A model generated the notes under the pieces. It was not told the origin of the DNA and searched no databases. It saw only the letters and a program-made list of their open reading frames with translations. Both the position numbers and the translations under genes were made by a program. 64,000 nucleotides of DNA from Porphyra umbilicalis (lineage: Eukaryota; Rhodophyta; Bangiophyceae; Bangiales; Bangiaceae). The DNA lies in the NCBI GenBank assembly GCA_002049455.2, contig KV918763.1, positions 661,191 through 725,190 of the forward strand. The letters run 5' to 3'. Below are positions 54,448-63,948 of this stretch, piece after piece. The stretch's first letter is position 1. The number at the start of each line of letters is the position of its first letter.

Positions 54448-54670
54448 GTTGCTGCCGTCGAATCGGTAGTTGCGTCAAGTCGCGCCAATTGAAAAGCAGC
54501 CGCCCGCGCAGTCTTAAATACAATTTCAAAGTGGTCTACAACCCGCCTCAAGTTCGGTACCATCGATTGAAGTGTCGGTCACTGGGTTAAAGTGTCGTCC
54601 ATTGGGTCAAAGTGTCGATCAGCGTGTTAAAGTGTCTCTCACTGGGTTAAAGTGTCGGTCTTTCTGTTAA
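54448..54670. repeat. Block B, part 2: conserved leader plus five 20-bp iterons
   Basis: The leader differs from copy A at only a few positions. Iterons at 54565-54670 are more diverged than in A and C (variants include GTCGTCCATTGG and TCTCTCACTGG), but there are again five. It lies about 330 bases upstream of the orphan gene at 55001. Confidence 0.9.
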
Positions 54671-55000
54671 AATAAACTTCTATCGACCATCAGAGGGATT
54701 GGCGTTCCCATCAATTTCAAAGTATCCGTTGTGGGCAACTGTGAACTGCTGTGACGTACTCAGAGCGTTTCACAGACCCGATCATTCGTTCTCACGCGCA
54801 AAATCCCCGTTACCAGCTCCAAACGGGTCCCCGGCTGGTGCCGACGAGCCAGCGTGTCCCTGTCCCTGTCACCCGGCGCCCCCCAAGTCGCACGAGCGAC
54901 TTTATCGGCGCGTGCCGGAGCCTTGGTAGTACACGTTCTTTCGGGTTGGCCGACACCCACGGCGGCGGCGACCGTCACACCACCCCGGGGTCGGGCCGCG

Positions 55001-57007
55001 ATGGACGGTGCGATGGACGCTGCGGACCTACGCCGCTGGACCCCGTTCGACCTCGACGGCATGCCCCATCAGGAGCACAGTCGTGCAAAGGCGGAGGCAA
55101 ATGTGCGGGCAGTCGCCCACACCAACCGCGTGACTGCTATTGCGCGTATGCGCCTTCGGCGGTGGGGCACTCCGTGCGGGTTCGTGGACGTCTTTAAGAC
55201 GGGCAATCGCGCAGCTTCTGCGCGACCGCTGGGCGACTTTCATGGCGACCCGGTCACCGGTCCACGCGCCCATCATCGGACAACACTCGAGGTGCTCGTG
55301 TTTTGCAATGAGGTTCTCTGCCACCCGAAGAAAGAACACCTCCCCGACGTGTTTTTCCGCTTCGCCCGGTGGGGCTCGTTCAACACCCTGCGGTGCATGG
55401 ACTGCGACCGTGTCGACGTCCTCATGGCTGCGAAGGCGTTCGCCCGCTTGCAGCGGGCGTGGCCTACAGCCGTCTACGCGGACCGGGTGGCCGTCTTTGA
55501 GAGTGAGCTGTCTTGGCTACTCGCACCCGCGGACGAGTCCTACATCTTGTCGGCGCAGATGCTCCTGTCGCAGCACGCGGACGACCCGCAGACGGAGGAC
55601 GCAAAGGCGTGGTTCAATTGGGAGGAGTTTGTGTGTCAGGGTGAGGGTCACCTCGTCCCGTCAACCGCCCCCCCCGGGCGCGCCGTCCAGGAGGCGACGT
55701 GCCAGGTCGCCCGCCAGGGCTTCATTTGCCCCCCCTGGGCGAGCTCCTTCTTCAAAGACGCTTCGCCGGAAACGATGCGCCGCTGGCTGCCGGAGGTACC
55801 CGACATCTTTCGGAAACTGCCCTTCTCGTTGGCACCCACGTCGCCGCTGGTCGTCACATACTTTCGGGGCGCGCTTGTGGCACGCAAGTGCCCCTTACGG
55901 CACACACTGTTCGCTGAACTCGTGGCGAAGGTGGCCGCCACCTGGTTTGCAGCGTTACGTGTACGACAGCTCATGTACCGGCTGCCGGGTGAGTTGCCAC
56001 ACCTCATCACGCGCATCCCCTTGAACGTGCTCGGCACTGGGGTGGCCGAACCCTCGTGGCCCCTGTCTGTTGCAGCCGCGCGGCAGGGCCTACCCCTCGT
56101 CCCGTGGGAAGAGGTGCACCAGTCGGACGTTGCGAACCGGTTCGTGGACGGTTCGGTCGCAGCCATCCGTGTCGCCTACGCACCCGAGATGGTCTACGCG
56201 TTCGAGCTTCTCCACCCCGCCGGGGATTTTGCCGCGGTGTCGCGCCGTACGCCTGAGAGCCCACTCCGTGCACCACCGAGTCCGGGGGCATCCGGTGTGC
56301 CCCCGCGAGCGTGCTCGGCGTCGGCACCCGGGTCGCCGGCGGAGCGGACGTCCCCACCGCCAAGCCCCGAAGGCGGTTCCCCGGCAGCTAGGTCCCAGCG
56401 TAGCGCGGCCCAGTCGGCGTCCCACTGGGCACCCCCCACGACCCAGACTCCCTCCACCCCGGCACACCCGGGCGATTCAAGGGTGCCCGTGTCGCCTTCG
56501 GCGGACGCCCCGACGGCCGTCATACCATTGTCGGAGGATGAGGCGCTTTGGGGTGTCCTGGACGCCGCGCAAGAGCCCCCGCGGGTGCCCCTTGCGTCCA
56601 CCGCGCGCGTCGGCGCGGCGGTGCGCGCGATCCGCCGGCAGGAGTCTGCGGCATGGGCCGCGCGGACGGCGCCGCCCGAGACCCTGGCCCTGGCTTTGGC
56701 GCACATGCGCTGCCGCGACGCGACGGTCTTCTGTCGGGCACTGCGGGACATGCAGGGTGCCACCCTCCAGGTCGCGTACGAAACGCTCCTTGACGCAATT
56801 CGCACGACGTTCGGGCCGCAGGTAGGCCGCCAGGCCCTGGACGCCGAAGTCGAGCGCCTGTGCACCGGGCAGATGGGGACGCCTGGGGGGGGCACCAGCG
56901 GGCCCCGGATGTCGACCACAACGGAGCGGGGCCGAGCCCGCTCCTCGGGTGGTCGGGGAGCGTCCCGCGACGAAGAACGTCCGTCGCAGCGGCGCCGGCA
57001 GGAGTAG
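55001..57007 (+). CDS. Intact orphan gene between iteron blocks B and C
   Basis: 668 residues from the ATG at 55001 (MDGAMDAADLRRWTPFDLDG). The frame is open upstream but has no ATG there. The N-terminal ~400 residues are globular and Trp/Phe-rich (LEVLVFCNEVLCHPKKEHLP, FFRFARWGSFNTLRCMDCDR, FNWEEFVCQGEGHLVPS, RYLPEVPDIF-like RWLPEVPDIFRKLPFSLAP). A Ser/Pro-rich linker follows (about 425-530), then a helical C-terminal part (MRCRDATVFCRALRDMQGAT, then ATLQVAYETLLDAI) and a basic tail. No known motif is recognised. It is uninterrupted although almost every neighbour is broken. Its place between two direct copies of the iteron block suggests it belongs to that mobile element, perhaps as its DNA-binding or replication protein; this is inference. 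Confidence 0.7.
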   Translation: MDGAMDAADLRRWTPFDLDGMPHQEHSRAKAEANVRAVAHTNRVTAIARMRLRRWGTPCGFVDVFKTGNRAASARPLGDFHGDPVTGPRAHHRTTLEVLVFCNEVLCHPKKEHLPDVFFRFARWGSFNTLRCMDCDRVDVLMAAKAFARLQRAWPTAVYADRVAVFESELSWLLAPADESYILSAQMLLSQHADDPQTEDAKAWFNWEEFVCQGEGHLVPSTAPPGRAVQEATCQVARQGFICPPWASSFFKDASPETMRRWLPEVPDIFRKLPFSLAPTSPLVVTYFRGALVARKCPLRHTLFAELVAKVAATWFAALRVRQLMYRLPGELPHLITRIPLNVLGTGVAEPSWPLSVAAARQGLPLVPWEEVHQSDVANRFVDGSVAAIRVAYAPEMVYAFELLHPAGDFAAVSRRTPESPLRAPPSPGASGVPPRACSASAPGSPAERTSPPPSPEGGSPAARSQRSAAQSASHWAPPTTQTPSTPAHPGDSRVPVSPSADAPTAVIPLSEDEALWGVLDAAQEPPRVPLASTARVGAAVRAIRRQESAAWAARTAPPETLALALAHMRCRDATVFCRALRDMQGATLQVAYETLLDAIRTTFGPQVGRQALDAEVERLCTGQMGTPGGGTSGPRMSTTTERGRARSSGGRGASRDEERPSQRRRQE

Positions 57008-58009
57008 TAACCCTCTTGCACCCGACTCGTCGTGGCCTCTGCCTTGCGGGGACCACGGTGCAGGGCGACACCATCCCTGGCGGTGCTCCGACTTTCAGTG
57101 GAACACTGTTGGCACGCGGGCGCAGGGGGGGCACCTCCCAAGTGGTCCGCGCCCGCGCGCCGGCACTTGGAGCGAAAGGCAGGAGCGAGGCGTCGGCGGC
57201 GGCGGAGAGGTGCAGAATGGGTGAAACACTGCGACGGGCCCGATGCGACGACGGCCTACGGCCGGAAGGGGGCAGGGGCGGCGCGTCTGTTCGACTGTAG
57301 CACAAGAGCGACAGCGTGGCTGGCGCGCTGCCCAACGGACCCGGGCCGTTTGGCCAGCAGCCGAATTGAGTGCCGAGTGGGCGAGTCGAGCGGGCACCGC
57401 TCAGAGCGTATAAGAGAGCCCGCGCCCGGGGACTAGCCCCGGCCAAGGGAAAGAAGACGAGAAAGACCTGTACTCTCGACACAATTCTCGTCGGCGGGAC
57501 GACTGCGCTCGCGCTCACCGGCACGCGTGCGCTCGAGCTAAGGTAGTGAGAAAAACACCACCAAAGGCACGCCTGCTGCTTTTCCCCGTGCGCACCCGTG
57601 TGGCTCCGTCTTCCCGCGCCCTTTCATTCACCGCGGAGCGGCCGCGACGGCGTGTGCGTGTCCCCGTGCGCCGCCACGTCAACCCGCCATGCAGGCGCTT
57701 CCCCCCCCCCGTCACCATGATGGGACAGCGCTGGCGACCGCTTAGCCGCACGGGAAGGCCGCGGCCTTGCATGCACTGTGCAGCCGCAACGGTCGCCTGC
57801 ACGCTTGCCGCCGGGCGGTCGCATTCGCCCCCCGGCACCACTCAACGGCCTCGGTGGTAGCGTCAGCTGCTTGAACACCACCATTGGGGAGATGGGAGGT
57901 GGTGCCGTTCTGCTCGGGGCCCCCCAGAATCGTGTACGGTACGCAGTTCGTACTTAGGGGTAGTGCGCCGGGCACGAGGGGCGTGACATTTACGGATGAC
58001 GACGACGTG
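57008..58009. other. No gene recognised
   Basis: 3' side of the orphan gene. A TATA-like TATAAGAG occurs near 57408, with no convincing coding sequence behind it. Confidence 0.5.
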
Positions 58010-58165
58010 TGAATACACATTCGAAGTGGCCTGCTATCCACCTGAAGCTCGGTACCATGGGTTAAAGTGTCGATCACTGGGTTAAAGTGTCGACCACTGG
58101 GTTAAAGTGTCGGTCATCGGGTTAAAGTGTCGATCACTGGGTTAAAGTGTCGGTCTTTCTGTCGA
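58010..58165. repeat. Block C: partial leader plus five exact 20-bp iterons
   Basis: Leader remnants (TTCGAAGTGG, GCTCGGTACCAT) followed by exactly five 20-base units at 58061-58160, most reading GTTAAAGTGTCGATCACTGG. After the last unit, CGGTCTTTCTGT also matches the end of copy B (GGTCTTTCTGTTAAAATA against CTTTCTGTCGAAATA). Confidence 0.9.
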
Positions 58166-58370
58166 AATACAGTTGTGTGAACCCACTTCTCACTCAGTTG
58201 TAGGACGGATAAAACGATGTACCGAAAGTATCTGATCATTCGTAAATGTCGAGCTGAAGTACCTCATTCCCGGCCCGTGTGGCGCGTGCCGGCGCGCCGG
58301 CCGCACGGACGCACCGGGCGCCGCGACGTTCACCGAGGGGCGGGCGCGCCCCCGCCCGCGTCACCAAATA

Positions 58371-58502
58371 CAGCCGTTCTCTCAAAAACCTCGCACGCCC
58401 ACTGTTGCACCACTCTGACAAATCGGCCTTCACGGGGTCGCAGAGGCCGCTTTGTCAGAGTGGTGCAACAGTCGGCGTGCGAGGTTTTTGAGAGAACGGC
58501 TG
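58371..58502. mobile_element. Foldback MITE 1
   Basis: A 132-base hairpin. The left arm runs CAGCCGTTCTCTCAAAAACC through GTTGCACCACTCTGACAAA, and the right arm is its near-perfect reverse complement, with a loop of about 16 bases at 58430-58445. The terminal CAGCCGTTCTC is shared with the elements at 58793 and 59515-59640. Flanking TA is seen at some copies, so a Tc1/mariner-type TA target is likely. Confidence 0.85.
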
Positions 58503-58619
58503 TTTATCACACGCTGCGTCGCGCGAGCTGCTTACACGGTTGCTCCGGCTGCAGCCGGGTGGTTGGCTGTCGTTCCGCTCACCCCCCCCGCTTTTCTGCC
58601 TTTATAACAACTGGCACTC

Positions 58620-58720
58620 TCACCCCATCCTTCCCTCTCCCCCCCCCCCCCCCCCCCCCCCCCCTGCCCCAGCCCGCACCTGAGGGGGCGTCCAGCTCAT
58701 TCTCTTCTCTGACAATAACT
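58620..58720. other. Long C run and shared end motif
   Basis: A C run of about 24 (58639-58664) is followed by CATTCTCTTCTCTGACAA at 58699-58716, identical to 42781-42798 beside the Fanzor frame and in the same orientation. Confidence 0.6.
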
Positions 58721-58790
58721 TCCGCACTTTAATTGACTCTAACTCAAATGGATGGGGAGAAATAGACATTTCCACGCCTCAACGGAGTCA

Positions 58791-58830
58791 TACAGCCGTT
58801 CTCCCAAATTCCAGGCACGTGCGTGCAATA
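58791..58830. repeat. Solo end of the MITE family
   Basis: TACAGCCGTTCTCCCAAATT matches the terminal sequence of the two foldback elements; no partner arm was found nearby. Probably a truncated copy. Confidence 0.55.
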
Positions 58831-59514
58831 CCCTGGCCTTCAGGGCGGTGCCGCGCTCTGCGACGCATCGACACCGAGCACGCCGGCCGGCTTCATAGCC
58901 GCGAGCGCGCACGGGGGCACGTACAGCCATGCTGCCGTGGTGGGGAGAATTTGGGGCGGGGAAAGGGGTGCCGCCGCCGCCACCGCAGCGGCGGTGGCCC
59001 GCCGGCATTGCGCGAGGCCCACAGGAGGGGCCGTCACTCCGCCACGCAGCACACCTGCGCACGGCGGGCAGGGCGGCCGACACGGCGCACGAGTGGGCAG
59101 ATGGGACTGATCGCTGCGCGATGGGATGCCACCAACCGCGCCACTAGGTGGCGTCAGCAACCGCCGATGCGCCGCCGCAACAGAAGACGGCGCGCAGACA
59201 CGATCACCCGCGGGTCATCGTGGGCGCGTCGAACCCCGGAAGTCGCTGCGCGCGGTCGCCGCGCGCAACTCGGGGCGGTGGGGGGGGCAGAAGGGCAGAC
59301 GCCGTCCGGGCCCTGTGACCCTTGTGGCAGGAGAGTCCATCTCAGCCACGTAACTCTATTCACGTTTTAGCGTTATCGCGACCCTTTCATCGCTGACACG
59401 CCCTCAGATCCTGTGGACACGAATGCAGACTGCCACCTCTGAAACGGAGATCAAGTCCCGTTACCTAAGTATATGTGTGCATCACTACACTTTGAGAGCA
59501 CCCTGTTCTAAAGA

Positions 59515-59642
59515 CCAGGGAAGATTCCCGCACTCCAACAGTTGCAAAAGAGTGCCAAATCGGCTCTACGACCCTGCAGAGGCCGATTTAGAACTATTTC
59601 GCAACAGTTGGAGTGCGGAATTTTTGGGAGAACGGCTGTAGA
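59515..59642. mobile_element. Foldback MITE 2 (left tip damaged)
   Basis: The right arm ends TTTTTGGGAGAACGGCTGTA. The arms pair over GCACTCCAACAGTTGC / GCAACAGTTGGAGTGC and AAATCGGC / GCCGATTT around a ~20-base centre. The outer left arm has diverged before GATTCCCGCACTCC. Same family as 58371-58502; TA follows the right end. Confidence 0.75.
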
Positions 59643-59813
59643 GACGGCGGATTCGGATGACTCTGCGAGCCCAATATGTACAAAGGAGAAGGAATGTCCC
59701 CACAGATGCATCCACTCAGAGACTCAGAGGGTTTTCTAGTCCTGCCCAGATGGTCTCTGGCAGGCAGTGGCCGTGCATGCCCCCCAGGGTGCACAGTGCA
59801 CGCCGATTCTCAG

Positions 59814-59820
59814 TATAAAG
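59814..59820 (+). promoter_or_regulatory. TATA box of the histone H3 variant gene
   Basis: TATAAAG, 243 bases upstream of the ATG at 60057. No other plausible gene follows it, so it is assigned to the H3 gene. Confidence 0.6.
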
Positions 59821-60056
59821 AGGAGCCCATCCCAGCTGTCTCCTCTTGGCGACATATCGCAGTATCGCCTCTCGTGCCCGCCCCCCTCCCCACCCCCTGC
59901 CCCGCCAACCTCTAACGGCGGTGCGGCCTGTACCCGCCGCAACGACTGTGGTTTGGGGTTGACCTGCCCCCTCCGCGCACCCCGCCGCAACCCCCCCCCC
60001 TGGCGTTCCTCCCCTCAGCCACCTGTGGCGGATACTACACCTTCCCCCCGTCCGTC

Positions 60057-60470
60057 ATGGCCCGGACCAAGCAGACGGCGCGGCGGTCCACTCGCGGCAA
60101 GGCGCCGCGTTCTCTGGCGCTGGCTGCTGCCAGGCGGGCGACCAAGGCCAAGGCCGGTGGCAAGGCCGCTGTCAAGCGCCGCTACCGGCCTGGCACGGTC
60201 GCCCTGCGGGAAATCGGCAAGTTTCAGCGCTCTGGGGAGCTGCTCATCAGCAAGCTCCCCTTCCAGCGTCATGCGCGAGAAATCGCACAAGATTACACCA
60301 ACGTACAGCGCTTTCGCGCGTCGGCCGTTTCGGCCCTTCAGGAGGCGGCGGAGACCTACCTCGTCGGCCTCTTCCAAAATGCACAATTGTGTGCTATTCA
60401 CGGCAAGCGAGTCACAGTGATGTCCAAGGACATCCAACTTGCTCGCCGCATCCGCGGTGAGCTGGCGTAG
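60057..60470 (+). CDS. Divergent histone H3 variant with K9R and K27R
   Basis: 137 residues, intact and intronless. The histone fold is clearly H3: [59 protein letters not shown] and [14 protein letters not shown]. Loop 1 has normal H3 length, which argues against a centromeric CenH3. The tail starts [19 protein letters not shown]4 and K14 are kept, but K9 is Arg (ARRS instead of ARKS). K18 and K23 are lost, and the second ARKS (K27) is ARRA. Core changes include GKFQRSG for RRYQKST and DYTNVQRF for DFKTDLRF. Family knowledge: K9 and K27 methylation are the main silencing marks, so nucleosomes with this protein could not carry them. Its own TATA box and separate promoter suggest a replacement or stage-specific variant; whether it is expressed is unknown. 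Confidence 0.95.
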   Translation: MARTKQTARRSTRGKAPRSLALAAARRATKAKAGGKAAVKRRYRPGTVALREIGKFQRSGELLISKLPFQRHAREIAQDYTNVQRFRASAVSALQEAAETYLVGLFQNAQLCAIHGKRVTVMSKDIQLARRIRGELA

Positions 60471-60629
60471 CTTTAGGGGATGTGCTTGCGAGGGATTTAT
60501 TACAATCAGTAACTTCTTTTGGAGACGTCGTGATAAAGTAGGATGGAGAAGAGGCAGGAGGTGGGTCATATCTCGTATTAATACACATGAAGAGACAGGT
60601 GGCCGGCACACGTACTCGAATTTAACGAT

Positions 60630-62987
60630 CTATACATACCGTACCCGAACCTGAAAACGATACTTATGACAGGGCCTGTTCTGCGTCGTGGTGGCGGCCG
60701 CCTCGAGCAGCCGGCGCCACAACGGCAGCGCGTGCGGCGCCCACGCAGGTTGGCCATCGGCCAGGTTGTCATGGGGGGCGCGGGAGGCGCAGGCGTCAGG
60801 GCGAGGGCGGGCGGCGGGGGCAAACGACGGGAGCCTGCGTGCTCGGTGGCGCGGCCGCCACACCGCCGCCGCAGAAGAAACGGCGTGGGCGGCCACCGCA
60901 TCCGCTAGGAACAGGAGGTCGACACGCCAGGCGGCGGCCGCCGGGGGCAGAGGGGGCGCGGGCGCGGCGCTCGGCGCCGCGGGCCCGGGCGCCGGTTCTT
61001 CGTCGGCCAGCAGCGGCGGGCACAACTCTGGGCCATCAGGGCCTTACCAAACGGTAGGTGCGGGCACGTTGGCCGGCGCGGCGGCGGCGCCGCGGGCGTC
61101 CAAGGCGGCGCGCGCGGCGGCCAGGGCGGCGGACGCCACGCGAGAGGACCGGCGAGGCGGCGTTGCGTGGGCCCCCCTGCGAGGCGTGGCCGCGAGAGGG
61201 GCCAAGCAGCCCGCAGGCCCGCGGGGGGACAGAGGAGGGGACAGAGGCATGGGGCGCGGGCCAGCCACGGGGGAAAAGGCGGCGAGGGAGGACGTCGTTT
61301 CCGCAAAAGGCGCCGGTGCCGGCAGCCGCCGGCACCCGGCGGCGGAGGGGGAGGAGCCTGTGTGCGTGGGGGGCGTCCGGGGAGAAGCCGGCGCAGCTGC
61401 CGGCGCGCCACAGACGACACGGGCGGCCGAAGAGGCGGCCGCAGAATCCGCGGCAACGTCGGCGGCTGGCAGTGCGGCACCAGTGGCGGCGCGCACAGGC
61501 CGGCGCGCGGACGCAGGAAAGCCGCACGGGACAGCGAAGCCGACAAAGAGAGGCACCGTGCGGCGACGCGAGCCGCCCACCGAGGGCACCAACAGAACGG
61601 GCGCAGCCAACCGGAGGGATGGCGGCGCGGAACGGGGCCGAGGCGCGCCGCTGCGGCACGAGGGGACATGCGGGAGCGGGAAGGCAGGACGACGAGGAGG
61701 CGATGGCAACAAGCGGGCGCCGCCAGGCACCAGAGAGCGCTGGTCTGCGCGGCGGGTGGGTAGGGCAACCCGGGGCCACGCAGCGGGGAAGGTCGGGGGC
61801 GCGCGCGCGGGCGAAGACGGCGCTCCCCAGTGGGGGCCCGGGACTCCCACACAGCCGGGCGGCGGCGCCGGCGCCGGAATGGCCCGCAGACGCGGCTGAA
61901 GGGGGGGTGGTGGGTGCCAGAGCTCGGAGGGAAGGCCCACAGGGGTGGAGGGCGCGCACGGGCGGCCCGGACCTGGCGCGCCCCGCAGGGCCCGAACGAC
62001 CACCGGCGGATCGGCCGCGAAGTCGGCCGCAGGCGAAACCCGCGCACGCGCCGCGAGCGGGTGCACGGCGGGGCGTGGTCGGGCCGCGACAGCGGGCGCG
62101 CCAGCGATCGGCGAGGGCGCGAGGGAGGAAAAAAGCTCGGCACAGGCCGCAGCCAAGGCGGGTGGCGCCCCGGCGGCGGCGGGCCCCGGTCCGGAGGCCG
62201 CGCCCGCATCCAATGTGTGCCGGCACTGTGGCTCAGCGCCGCCGGTCGCGACGGCGGGGAGTGCGGGCGGCGAAGAAGTGGAGGGCGGCGACCACCGTTG
62301 CGCTCAGGGAAAACGGTGTGATGGCGGCGCAGAACGTGGCCGCGGCGCGCCGCCGCGGCACGAGGGAACAGGCGGGACCGAGAAGGCACGGCAACGAGGA
62401 CGCGAGGGAAACGGACGGGCGCCGCCAGGCACCAGAGCGTACGGGTCTGCGCTGCGGGCGAGTGGGGAGATCCGGGGCGGCGCAGCGGGGAAGGTCGGGG
62501 GCGAGCGCGCGAGCGAGGACGGCGCTTCCCCGTGGGGGTCCGGCACCTTCCCTCCGCCGGGTGGCGGCGCCGGTGGCGTTGTGGCCCGCACGTGCGATGG
62601 GTGGGAGCGTGGCGGGGGCAAAACCCGAAAGGGAAGGCCCGCCGGGGTGGACGGCGCGCGCGGGCGGCCAAAGACTGCCGCGCATCGCAGGGCCCGAACG
62701 CCCAGCGGTGGACCGGTCGCACAGGCGGCCGCAAGCTGCAACCGCGCACGTGCCGCGAGGGGGTGCACGGCGGCGCGTGGTTGGGCCGCGCTAGCCGGCG
62801 CGCCGGCGAGCGGCGAGGGCGCGAGGGACGCCAAGTGCGCGGCAGAAGTTGCCGCCGAGGTGGGGCGCGCACCCGCGGCGGCGGGCCCCGGCCAAGTAGC
62901 CGCGCCCGCGGCGGCAGTGTGCCGCCGCGGTTGTGGTATTAATAACGTTAGTTCAATTACCAGTGTACTGAGACCGACCGTAGCCAA
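60630..62987 (-). repeat. Ala/Pro-rich region built of two ~700-bp tandem units; possible minus-strand gene
   Basis: GGGCGCCGCCAGGCACCAGA at about 61718 and 62417 starts homologous stretches of about 650 bases (about 75-80% alike by eye). One minus-strand frame is open over the whole region apart from a TGA at 62304 and a TAA at 61044, and both units are read in it in phase (AGAPASAAQPRAAVHPLAAR against AGAPAVAARPRPAVHPLAAR). The end near 60630 is less repetitive (LWRRLLEAAATTTQNRPCHK). No ATG is found at the upstream end. Long open frames on the other strand reflect composition. A real gene is possible but not shown. Confidence 0.4.
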
Positions 62988-63700
62988 GCAATAAAGCGAG
63001 TTCTATCGCCGTCGCGGCGAGGAAGAAGACCTTTTGTTGGAGGGCATCCGATGGGGAGCCGGGTGGTGCCCACGACGGCGACCCCGGACCCACGGTGGTT
63101 TAATACAAACAACGGCACTGGTCGATCGACCATCCGATCAAGCGATCGTAATGAGTGCCGGCAGACAGATAAGACAGGCAAGCGAACAAGCAATAAAAAA
63201 ATAAACAATGCGGAAGTAACCCCCCAAAGGGCGTGCCGCAAGCCGAGTCACACACATCCGTGGATTCGGCCAGTCAAGGGGGCTACCCGTGGCTAATTGC
63301 CAATTGGTAGCAGAGATATGCTACATACCTCCAACGCGAGATTCGAACCGTCCCGGTGAGATCCGAGGATTGTGAAACCCGGTTGGGCGATCGCGGCCCC
63401 TTACGGGCCCGCGCGGGCGCAACCGCCCAGGCGGTGGGAGCCGTGGGGGGCGCGCCGCCCAGTCCCGATTGGGGGGAGGTGGCGGTTCGCCGTCATCGGT
63501 CGCGACCGTCCCGCCACACACGCGTGGGCGTGGGTGGCGGGCAGCTGACGCTGCGGATCCGACCGGCGCTTGCGCGTACACGCGCCCTCGCAGGGGAGTC
63601 GGCGTCGGCGTCGGCGTGGTGGCCAGACGGCCGGTTGACAGGCGACCAGCTTCGGGGTTAAGACCCGTTGGTGCGCGGGTGCGTCGTGCAACACGCGTTG
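62988..63700. other. No gene recognised
   Basis: AT-richer around 62940-63200; short frames only. Confidence 0.5.
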
Positions 63701-63734
63701 GGACAACCGTCGTCGGCGCCGAGTGGCGCTTCCT

Positions 63735-63948
63735 TCGTCGGGGGTTTGACTACCCCGACGACACGGCGAAAGCCGGGACGCGGGTCCGTGGTGCCGAGCG
63801 TGGGTGTGGGGTTCACACCTCCAGGCCGGTTAGCACCGAGTCGGGCGCGCGGGGTAGCACCAGCTGGTTGTCGTCGTGCCGGCAGGCGCCGCCCTCGTCG
63901 GGGTGTTGACTCCCCCGACGACACGGCGGAAGCCGGGGTGCGGGTCCG
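63735..63948. repeat. Two copies of a 53-base hairpin repeat
   Basis: 63735-63787 and 63896-63948 share the form CGTCGGGG-(T/G)TTGACT-CCCCGACG (a stem-loop) followed by ACACGGCG-AAGCCGGG-GCGGGTCCG, 161 bases apart. Function unknown; they lie near the window end, so the array may continue. Confidence 0.7.

Noticed and set aside
58363-58510. 8-bp hAT-type duplication around foldback MITE 1
   Set aside because: The flanking octamers differ; TA at other copies fits a Tc1/mariner-type target better.
60057-60470. Centromeric CenH3
   Set aside because: Loop 1 has ordinary H3 length and the tail begins ARTKQTAR as in canonical H3; the divergence is concentrated at modified lysines.
63325-63375. tRNA gene on the minus strand (GGTTCGAATCTCGCG)
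   Set aside because: The putative T-loop has no pairing 5-bp stem and no acceptor, D or anticodon arms could be placed.
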